Source: Streptococcus dysgalactiae subsp. dysgalactiae
GTDB taxonomy: Bacteria > Bacillota > Bacilli > Lactobacillales > Streptococcaceae
Direction of reading: 5' to 3'
Length of the DNA: 6,109 bases
Assembly: GCF_900459225.1 (NCBI RefSeq)
Contig: NZ_UHFH01000001.1
Coordinates: 1-6,109 of the forward strand
The number at the start of each line of letters is the position of its first letter. Position 1 is the stretch's first letter. Below the pieces are notes generated by a model. It saw only the letters and a list, made by a program, of their open reading frames with translations. It was not told the origin of the DNA and searched no databases. A program made the position numbers and the translations under genes. Below are positions 1 to 3,231 of the stretch, piece by piece.

Positions 1-4
1 AATG

Positions 5-886
5 CTAATTGCTTTTTGATGGTTTTAAAATTCCGCCATAGCCAAGCTGTCTTTTTTTATACAATCCATTATATAAATCATCAACGACTTGTTTATTCTC
101 AATATCTAATTTTATTGGCTTTGTAGGATACTTAGCGGTTTCTAGAATGGCTCCTTTTAAGCTTTTACCTTTTTCTTTCACAGAACGAATATCGACCATC
201 GGAATATAATCAACCTTAAGAGATTGAGACCACATTTCACCCCACTCTTTTTGAGTAATATAGTCTTTTTTTGACTGAAAATAACTCGGTCTAACCATTA
301 ATAAAACATGGATATGAGGGTGATAGTTATTATCTTTTTCGTTATGTGTTACCTCAACAGAACGAAGATAGCCGATCAAATTCTTTTGTACCTTAGCTCG
401 CTTAAACAGTCTATCGAAGGATTTTGTCAAGGACGTTAATGTCCTGTTCAATTCACTTCCAGGGACATTTTTAACAGTCAAGGTCAAAAAAAGGAATCGT
501 CCTTTAGGTTCCTGCTTAATGGCTTCATCAACAATTCTCGAGGTTTGATAAGAATACTTCATAGAACGTCTCCAGTTGCACATTGGACAAAGCTTATTCT
601 TGCAGAAATAAGCTTGATACAATTTTAAAGACCTATCTTCATGACGAATAAAACGCAAAACATCTCCGCATGATTGAACACGTTCAATCAATGCTTTTTT
701 GTAACCTAACTCATCAAAAATACCAGCCAATTTCAGGCTCATAAGTTTCCGACCTCGCCAGTTTCTGTCCTTACCTCTGCTATTTTTATCTTGTAAGACT
801 TCCTCTTGATTTAGATTTTCTGTCATGTTATAATTCAAGTACAAAATATTTTGAAATACACAAAAAGTCTGCACTTCCCCTTTCAT
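5..886 (-). CDS. rep: Rolling-circle replication initiator Rep, frameshifted copy
   Basis: This is the same initiator as the complete copy at 3232-4236, identical through residue 286. It then leaves frame because the A-run at 27-30 has four bases instead of five, ends after seven unrelated residues (293 aa), and loses the last 48 residues. The catalytic motifs are intact: the strand-1 motif FLFLTLTVKN (131-140), HUH at H191-I192-H193, and E249/Y253 in ETAKYPTK. Because the other pass keeps frame and gives a longer protein, the lost base is most likely a homopolymer sequencing or assembly error at the contig end, not a biological truncation. The start is uncertain between M1 (886) and M21 (826); neither has a convincing Shine-Dalgarno sequence. 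Confidence 0.9.
   Translation of the reverse strand: MKGEVQTFCVFQNILYLNYNMTENLNQEEVLQDKNSRGKDRNWRGRKLMSLKLAGIFDELGYKKALIERVQSCGDVLRFIRHEDRSLKLYQAYFCKNKLCPMCNWRRSMKYSYQTSRIVDEAIKQEPKGRFLFLTLTVKNVPGSELNRTLTSLTKSFDRLFKRAKVQKNLIGYLRSVEVTHNEKDNNYHPHIHVLLMVRPSYFQSKKDYITQKEWGEMWSQSLKVDYIPMVDIRSVKEKGKSLKGAILETAKYPTKPIKLDIENKQVVDDLYNGLYKKRQLGYGGILKPSKSN
806..834 (+). promoter_or_regulatory. Strong plus-strand promoter inside the 5' end of rep
   Basis: A TTGATT -35 (806-811), a 17-bp spacer and a perfect TATAAT -10 (829-834) preceded by TGT (extended -10) point away from rep and against its mRNA. Transcription would start near 841 and run through the rep leader and its own promoter region. No plus-strand gene follows closely, which fits a promoter for a small antisense copy-control RNA, as known for rolling-circle plasmids such as pUB110 and pMV158. 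Confidence 0.6.
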
Positions 887-949
887 AATTTATAGATTCA
901 GCCCTTAAATTATAACATGAAAGTTTTCAGAAGTAAAACGGCTTTTTTT
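841..949 (+). ncRNA. Candidate antisense copy-control RNA of rep
   Basis: This inferred RNA is driven by the promoter at 806-834 and would be fully complementary to the rep mRNA leader and to the ATG at 886. Within it, CTTTCAT near 880-886 can pair with ATGAAAG near 917-923, and AATTTA with TAAATT, giving a bulged stem-loop. The T-run at 943-949 after a short GC patch is the likeliest end, but no classic terminator stem precedes it, so the 3' boundary is a guess. Antisense RNA over the rep leader is the standard copy-control device in this plasmid class. Confidence 0.4.
909..937 (-). promoter_or_regulatory. Promoter of rep
   Basis: On the minus strand, TTTACT (937-932) is followed by a 17-bp spacer and TATAAT (914-909), with an upstream TGT forming an extended -10. 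The predicted start is near 902. This leaves 16 nt before the ATG at 886, or about 75 nt before the ATG at 826. The longer leader would give the opposing antisense RNA a target, which slightly favours the 826 start. Confidence 0.6.
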
Positions 950-1027
950 GTTACAAAAAACCAATAGCCCCAAGGGTTTGAGGGCTGTCTTCAGGCTCAT
1001 TTTTGCCCGTGAGTTATTTCCTACTAG

Positions 1028-1045
1028 TATCAAGATAAGAAGAAA
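1028..1045 (-). other. Double-strand origin (dso) nick region
   Basis: The minus strand reads TTTCTTCTTATCTTGATA here. It contains the TCTTG/ATA nick motif known for pC194/pUB110-family rolling-circle plasmids, with the expected pyrimidine-rich TTCTTAT flank. Rep should nick between 1031 and 1030 on the minus strand, the rep-sense strand, and extend from the 3' end. It sits about 140 bp upstream of rep and next to inverted repeats, as usual for this family. Confidence 0.85.
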
Positions 1046-1083
1046 CCCTCTTCGAGGGTTTCAAAAGAGCCCTAAAGGGCTCT
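1042..1083. repeat. Twin hairpins beside the nick site
   Basis: GAAACCCTC (1042-1050) pairs perfectly with GAGGGTTTC (1054-1062) across a three-base loop. AGAGCCC (1066-1072) then pairs with GGGCTCT (1077-1083). The first stem begins within the dso motif. Inverted repeats at a dso commonly form the Rep-binding element. They also lie just ahead of the HicB-like gene, so they could act in the leader of its mRNA or stop readthrough, although no T-run follows. Confidence 0.6.
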
Positions 1084-1102
1084 AAAAATAAAGAGGTACA
1101 CT

Positions 1103-1345
1103 ATGCTTATTTCATATCCTGCTATTTTTCACAAAGGCAATCAAGGTTATTGGGTGGAGTTTCCTGAATTTGGAGGAGGAACTCAAGGAACATCTCTCGA
1201 AGACGCTATAACTAACGCTCAAGAAATGTTAGAAGGTATCGTAATATCCTACGCTAATAACAATATGATTTTACCTAATCCTAGTCAGCTAGATGATACT
1301 GCAATCGCTGACGGCTTCTTAAAAACGATATTCGTTGTTCTATAA
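1103..1345 (+). CDS. Orphan HicB-type antitoxin N-terminal domain, 80 aa
   Basis: The start has a good ribosome site, AAGAGG at 1091-1096, six bases before the ATG. The sequence opens MLISYPAIF, then WVEFPEFGG, TQGTSLEDAITNAQEML and LPNPSQLDD. This is the pattern of the HicB-like fold (YPA / FP.. / T.G.s.edA...A.e.l / P) found in type II HicAB antitoxins. HicB proteins usually continue into a C-terminal helix-turn-helix or ribbon-helix-helix DNA-binding domain. This one stops just after FLKTIFVVL, where that part would begin, and the downstream frames do not restore it. No HicA-like toxin is encoded nearby. It may be a remnant that lost its tail when the par locus was joined, a decoy antidote against a chromosomal HicA, or an independent small protein. 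The family call is by pattern only. Confidence 0.7.
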   Translation: MLISYPAIFHKGNQGYWVEFPEFGGGTQGTSLEDAITNAQEMLEGIVISYANNNMILPNPSQLDDTAIADGFLKTIFVVL

Positions 1346-1362
1346 AAGCAAAAAGCAGTTTT

Positions 1363-1391
1363 TTGACACCTTATCTCACACGTGATACAAT
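1363..1391 (+). promoter_or_regulatory. Promoter of the antisense antitoxin RNA
   Basis: A perfect TTGACA (1363-1368), a 17-bp spacer and TACAAT (1386-1391) preceded by TGA (extended -10) make this the strongest promoter-like sequence in the unit. It starts 18 bases after the stop of the HicB-like gene and leads into a transcript of about 60 nt. A strong constitutive promoter is expected for the labile RNA antidote of a type I system. Confidence 0.8.
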
Positions 1392-1397
1392 GAAGAT

Positions 1398-1459
1398 GCT
1401 TAAAAGTTCAAGAAATATAAGCATAAAGAAAACACCTAGGTTGCCCCCTAGGTGTTTTT
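1398..1459 (+). ncRNA. Antisense antitoxin RNA of the Fst-like locus (RNA II equivalent)
   Basis: The RNA is predicted to run from about 1398 to the terminator at 1429-1458, roughly 62 nt, close to the length I recall for RNA II of pAD1 par. It carries AAGTTCAAGAAATA (1404-1417) and AGCATAAAG (1420-1428). Both recur exactly at 1577-1590 and 1596-1604 over the toxin start, so the RNA can pair with the toxin mRNA there and at the terminator stem. It should block toxin translation. The ends are inferred. Confidence 0.75.
1429..1458. terminator. Bidirectional terminator shared by toxin mRNA and antisense RNA
   Basis: A perfect 12-bp stem, AAAACACCTAGG (1429-1440) with CCTAGGTGTTTT (1447-1458), closes a six-base loop. 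Its A/T-rich outer arms give a U-run in either direction. It ends the rightward antisense RNA and the leftward toxin mRNA, so both RNAs carry complementary terminator loops, the usual first contact in Fst/par systems. Confidence 0.9.
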
Positions 1460-1489
1460 ATTGCACTTGCTCAAGGTGCTCAGGTTAAA

Positions 1490-1600
1490 TTATTTGTCGC
1501 CTTTGTTTTGCCACATACGGATTAACCATTCCGCAATTAGTTCTGCAACTACACTGACCATCAGCGGTAGCAAAACAAGTTCAAGAAATACTTTTAGCAT
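1490..1600 (-). CDS. Fst-like type I toxin, 36 aa
   Basis: This small membrane toxin of the Fst/Ldr superfamily should insert in the cytoplasmic membrane and kill or arrest cells that have lost the plasmid. The peptide begins MLKVFLELVLLPLMV, has a hydrophobic helix over about residues 4-23 with a central proline (P12), and ends in a polar charged tail, QNKGDK. This is the family layout: short N terminus, one helix with a conserved Pro, charged C terminus, about 30-36 residues. GGGAGGTG lies seven bases ahead of the ATG, the strongest ribosome site in the unit. The convergent antisense RNA, shared terminator and direct repeats independently support the call. It is transcribed toward the HicB-like gene. 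Confidence 0.88.
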   Translation of the reverse strand: MLKVFLELVLLPLMVSVVAELIAEWLIRMWQNKGDK

Positions 1601-1621
1601 AAAGTTTCACCTCCCAACTTT
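1601..1621 (-). promoter_or_regulatory. Hairpin enclosing the toxin ribosome-binding site
   Basis: In the toxin mRNA, AAAGTT (1621-1616) can pair with AACTTT (1606-1601), which directly precedes the ATG. The SD GGGAGGTGA falls in the loop. Fst mRNAs are known to use a 5' stem-loop that restrains translation until the RNA pairs or is processed. This six-base stem could serve that role, although the SD in the loop would be only partly hidden. Confidence 0.5.
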
Positions 1622-1647
1622 CGCTGTTTAGTGAATGCGACTTGGTT

Positions 1648-1653
1648 ATTATA
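1648..1653 (-). promoter_or_regulatory. Promoter -10 of the toxin mRNA
   Basis: The minus strand has TGGTATAAT (1656-1648), an extended -10, with only a weak -35 match (TGGAAT) 17 bp upstream. Transcription would begin near 1641 and give a leader of about 40 nt and an mRNA of roughly 210 nt ending at the shared terminator. That fits the longer, stable toxin RNA of par-type loci. Confidence 0.7.
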
Positions 1654-1680
1654 CCATGCACGCTTACTTTATTCCATGGT

Positions 1681-1795
1681 CTCCTTGACAACAAGAAACC
1701 AGGGACGGTGATACTTGCTTTGTCGGTCGGTCGAACAAAGTTCTGACCAAACCGCCTCCGCTAAGTCTACCTTGTCCCTGCTTATCGTCAAGGAG
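1681..1795. repeat. Large imperfect inverted-repeat structure (candidate single-strand origin element)
   Basis: CTCCTTGAC (1681-1689) pairs with GTCAAGGAG (1787-1795), CAGGGAC (1700-1706) with GTCCCTG (1774-1780), and inside them CTTTGT (1718-1723) with ACAAAG (1735-1740). This is a nested foldback of about 115 nt with no ORF. Large foldbacks in noncoding DNA of rolling-circle plasmids are typically lagging-strand origins. The minus strand, which would be displaced, carries TAGCGG (1763-1758) in an unpaired part, one base from the ssoA CS-6 motif TAGCGT. The outer arm lies about 30 bp upstream of the toxin -10. Confidence 0.55.
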
Positions 1796-1834
1796 CTTTC
1801 ACGGCATAAATCGCTTAGCTTATATCTAAAACCT

Positions 1835-1862
1835 CTTAGAAGGCTCATATTTGCCTTCTAAG
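1835..1862. repeat. Ten-bp hairpin
   Basis: CTTAGAAGGC (1835-1844) pairs perfectly with GCCTTCTAAG (1853-1862) across an eight-base loop. No T-run follows on the plus strand, so it is not an obvious terminator. It sits between two larger foldbacks and is probably part of the same structured origin region. Confidence 0.6.
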
Positions 1863-1995
1863 CCATTTTACAATCTGATTCAGGCAAGCAACGGATTTGT
1901 ATACACAAATCGCTTAAACGACTTGTTAGGGTGCCTAAAACCTTATTCAGATGATGTCATCTGAATTTGTCGCTACGCTCGACTAAATGATTGCT

Positions 1996-2039
1996 ATTCT
2001 ATTTTGTTGTTGGAAATTATTCCAACAACAAAATAGAAT
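1996..2039. repeat. Perfect 20-bp stem-loop
   Basis: A perfect 20-bp inverted repeat (1996-2015 with 2020-2039) closes a four-base ATTA loop. It is the strongest hairpin in the unit and could extrude as a cruciform. It has no T-run on either side, so a simple terminator role is unlikely. A position about 8 bp from the TAGCGT motif fits a structural element of the single-strand origin. Confidence 0.85.
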
Positions 2040-2070
2040 CATACGAACGCTAGTGAGTAAAAAAATCGAA

Positions 2071-2123
2071 TATAATGACATTAAAAAAAGACCGGCATTT
2101 TTAAACGAATGCTGATCTTTTTT
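2071..2123. terminator. Terminator hairpin preceded by an isolated TATAAT
   Basis: AAAAAAGACCGGCATT (2084-2099) pairs with AATGCTGATCTTTTTT (2108-2123) across eight bases, with one mismatch and one wobble. T-runs on both strands make it a plausible bidirectional terminator. A TATAAT at 2071-2076 lies so close that a transcript from it would be little more than the hairpin, and its -35 is poor. The hairpin probably insulates the bacteriocin promoter from origin-region transcription. Confidence 0.6.
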
Positions 2124-2168
2124 ATTACGGTTTTAGGAGAATCCTAACAAGACAAAAACAACGTTTTT

Positions 2169-2188
2169 GGGTTTGTCATGACAAACCC
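2169..2188. repeat. Perfect 20-bp palindrome
   Basis: GGGTTTGTCA (2169-2178) is followed directly by its complement TGACAAACCC (2179-2188). It abuts the right arm of the long inverted repeat at 2187-2202 and lies 90 bp upstream of the bacteriocin -10. An uninterrupted palindrome could bind a dimeric regulator, or be one more foldback of the origin domain. Confidence 0.7.
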
Positions 2189-2220
2189 GTTGCTTGCCTG
2201 AAATAAAATCTATCTTTACT

Positions 2221-2250
2221 TAAGTTAATGATTATACAATGTAAGTTAAA
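2221..2250 (+). promoter_or_regulatory. Candidate LytTR-type operator: two direct repeats 21 bp apart
   Basis: TAAGTTAAT (2221-2229) and TAAGTTAAA (2242-2250) are nearly identical nine-base direct repeats separated by 12 bp, so they fall on the same helical face. LytTR response regulators controlling bacteriocins (PlnC/D, BlpR and ComE types) bind nine-base direct repeats with this spacing, centred on GTT. The right repeat ends five bases before the predicted -35, the usual activator position. No regulator is encoded on the plasmid, so a host protein would be needed. Confidence 0.45.
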
Positions 2251-2255
2251 ATAAT

Positions 2256-2284
2256 CCGTTATTTTTTAATTAAAAGCCTATAAT
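2256..2284 (+). promoter_or_regulatory. Predicted promoter of the bacteriocin gene
   Basis: A perfect TATAAT -10 (2279-2284) has a poor -35, CCGTTA, at 17 bp (2256-2261). The predicted start near 2291 gives a leader of about 145 nt before the bacteriocin ATG. A consensus -10 with a degenerate -35 is typical of activator-dependent promoters and agrees with the direct repeats just upstream. Confidence 0.5.
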
Positions 2285-2329
2285 GCTATTGAATTTCTAA
2301 ATAAAATATCATAAAATGAAAGCGGAAAC

Positions 2330-2385
2330 AATTTGTTTGAGATAGAAAGGAGTTAAAATAGAAAATCACAGTTATCAAACAAATT
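2330..2385 (+). promoter_or_regulatory. Leader inverted repeat with an orphan Shine-Dalgarno in its loop
   Basis: AATTTGTTTGA (2330-2340) pairs perfectly with TCAAACAAATT (2375-2385). The 34-base loop contains AGAAAGGAG (2344-2352), a better ribosome site than the one used by the bacteriocin, yet no ATG, GTG or TTG follows at proper spacing. An ATA seven bases on would open a nine-codon frame ending at TAA. It may be a dead leader peptide, a ribosome standby site or an RNA-stabilising element. Confidence 0.5.
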
Positions 2386-2434
2386 AAAAGCAACTAATAT
2401 ATCGTAGTCGTCAATATTTAGAAAGGGTATCAAA

Positions 2435-2974
2435 ATGAAAATTAAAAAATATATAGCGTTATTATTAGCAAGTCTTTTAGTAATCTCTACAACAGTCCCA
2501 TCTTTTATTACAGCCAAAGTAGTAGCTGACGAAAAAACTTCGATCACTTCAGAATATACTATCGAAGAACAAAGACAGATAGATGAAGTTGCTGCGGTTT
2601 TAGAAAAAATGTTTGCCGATGGAGTAACAGAAGAAAATTTAAAACAGTATGCTCAAGCAAATTACAGTGAAGAAGAATTAATAATTGCTGACAATGAACT
2701 AAACACAAATTTATCTCAAATCCAAGATGAAAATGCAATCATGTATAAAGTTGATTGGGGCGCACTAGGAAACTGTATGGCAAATAAAATCAAAGATGAA
2801 TTATTAGCGATGATAAGTGTTGGAACTATTATTAAGTATGCTCAAAAAAAAGCATGGAAAGAATTAGCTAAAATAGTAATTAAATATGTTGCTAAAGCAG
2901 GAGTAAAAACAAATGCTGCATTAATTGCCGGTCAATTAGCTATTTGGGGGTTACAATGCGGAATCAACTTCTAA
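2435..2974 (+). CDS. scnM57: Secreted bacteriocin precursor resembling streptococcin A-M57, 179 aa
   Basis: This is a large non-lantibiotic bacteriocin precursor exported by the general secretory pathway. A signal peptide is clear: basic MKIKK, a hydrophobic core over 6-25, and possible cleavage after A27 or A31 (VVA|DE). The mature part has an acidic, helical N-terminal half (about 32-100) and a basic, amphipathic to hydrophobic C-terminal half (about 105-179) with C114 and C175, which could form a disulfide. There is no double-glycine leader and no modification enzymes nearby. Length, signal peptide and plasmid setting match my recollection of streptococcin A-M57 from S. pyogenes pDN571; the symbol rests on that memory. 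The start is supported by GAAAGGG (2421-2427), seven bases ahead. A small membrane ORF overlaps its 3' end. Transcription probably begins near 2291. Confidence 0.8.
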   Translation: MKIKKYIALLLASLLVISTTVPSFITAKVVADEKTSITSEYTIEEQRQIDEVAAVLEKMFADGVTEENLKQYAQANYSEEELIIADNELNTNLSQIQDENAIMYKVDWGALGNCMANKIKDELLAMISVGTIIKYAQKKAWKELAKIVIKYVAKAGVKTNAALIAGQLAIWGLQCGINF

Positions 2975-3122
2975 AAGAAATAATATTTTGGGGTTTTCTT
3001 TCTGCGTTTTTCAGTTTATATACTTCAGTCAAACTAAAAATTTTTTCTCTCTTCCAGTCGCTTTAATCTGGTTAGTTGTTTTTATGATTTCTAAATATTT
3101 AGAATCAAAAAATAGAAAATAG
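2956..3122 (+). pseudogene. Putative immunity membrane peptide, interrupted by a one-base frameshift
   Basis: An ATG at 2956, five bases after a GGGGG ribosome-site-like run, overlaps the last 19 bases of the bacteriocin gene, which suggests translational coupling. As written it encodes 36 residues and stops at 3066. Adding one base in the A5T6 run at 3036-3046, or a ribosomal -1 slip there, continues into a frame ending at 3122 and gives 55 residues. That product has hydrophobic segments at about 9-23 (IIFWGFLSAFF) and 29-49 (SLPVALIWLVVFMI) and a basic KNRK tail. Small two-helix basic peptides directly downstream of a bacteriocin gene are often immunity proteins. The family is not recognised. 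A homopolymer error is likely, as one demonstrably occurs elsewhere in the window, but this region is present only once. Confidence 0.55.
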
Positions 3123-3189
3123 ACAAAAACGAAAATTTTTAGTTCTTAGTTCATACATCGCTTACAATCATCTTAAAAAAATTAACAAG

Positions 3190-3221
3190 AATAGCTGAGT
3201 TGAATTACCAACTCAGCTATT
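3190..3221. terminator. Intergenic terminator between the bacteriocin operon and rep
   Basis: AATAGCTGAGTTG (3190-3202) pairs perfectly over 13 bp with CAACTCAGCTATT (3209-3221) across a six-base loop. It lies ten bases beyond the rep stop on the minus strand and 67 bases beyond the putative immunity ORF on the plus strand, so it can serve both convergent units. The U-tract is modest on the plus side; on the minus side a T7 run follows about ten bases later. Confidence 0.75.
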
Positions 3222-3231
3222 TCACTCTTCA

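Larger units (their letters stand above)
1404..1604. repeat. Paired direct repeats (DRa/DRb equivalents) of the toxin locus
   Basis: Two repeat pairs frame the locus: AAGTTCAAGAAATA at 1404-1417 and 1577-1590, and AGCATAAAG at 1420-1428 and 1596-1604. The second pair spans the toxin start codon (complement at 1598-1600). In pAD1 par, DRa and DRb have this role: they let two convergent RNAs share complementarity although their genes barely overlap. The repeats here fall where DRa and DRb would be expected. Confidence 0.85.
1879..2202. repeat. Long-range inverted repeat enclosing a hairpin-rich noncoding domain (candidate sso)
   Basis: TTCAGGCAAGCAACGG (1879-1894) is the exact reverse complement of 2187-2202. 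Inside it, CTTGTTAGG and CCTAAAACC (1922-1942) pair with GGTTTTAGG and CCTAACAAG (2129-2151). The arms thus define a domain of about 325 nt closed at its base and filled with hairpins, including 1948-1967, 1969-1983 and 1996-2039. On the minus strand, the displaced strand given the dso orientation, TAGCGT occurs at 2052-2047 and TAGCGA at 1975-1970. TAGCGT is the CS-6 core of ssoA origins. No ORF is evident. I favour a single-strand origin; a mobile remnant bounded by 16-bp inverted repeats is less likely. Confidence 0.55.
1..2759. repeat. First pass of the 3350-bp plasmid unit (partial)
   Basis: This stretch is repeated in direct orientation at 3350-6109, with an offset of 3350 bp after position 30. 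The one difference I found is an A4 run at 27-30 against A5 at 3376-3380. Rep, the HicB-like gene, the toxin locus, the noncoding region and the start of the bacteriocin gene all recur in the same order. Near-perfect kilobase tandem duplication around a rolling-circle rep gene is what a linearised circular plasmid contig looks like. A genuine head-to-tail plasmid multimer cannot be excluded from sequence alone. Confidence 0.95.

Noticed and set aside
1042..1083. CRISPR-like or riboswitch structure between dso and the HicB-like gene
   Set aside because: Only two different short hairpins are present, with no repeat-spacer periodicity and no conserved ligand-binding core that I can recognise.
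1346..1489. C-terminal continuation of the HicB-like protein in another frame
   Set aside because: Reading the other frames past 1345 gives no HicB-type DNA-binding domain; the sequence is accounted for by the antisense promoter, RNA and terminator.
1879..2202. Insertion sequence or MITE bounded by 16-bp inverted repeats
   Set aside because: No target-site duplication flanks the arms and there is no transposase. The inner arms also pair, which fits a folded origin domain better than a mobile element.
2353..2547. Minus-strand ORF of 64 codons (and its copy at 5703-5897)
   Set aside because: It lies antisense to the bacteriocin leader and signal-peptide region, has no evident ribosome site, and its hydrophobic stretch is the complement of AT-rich signal sequence. 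It is best seen as a shadow.
2435..2974. Lantibiotic or double-glycine class II bacteriocin
   Set aside because: There is a Sec-type signal peptide, no GG leader, only two cysteines, and no modification or ABC-transporter gene in the unit.
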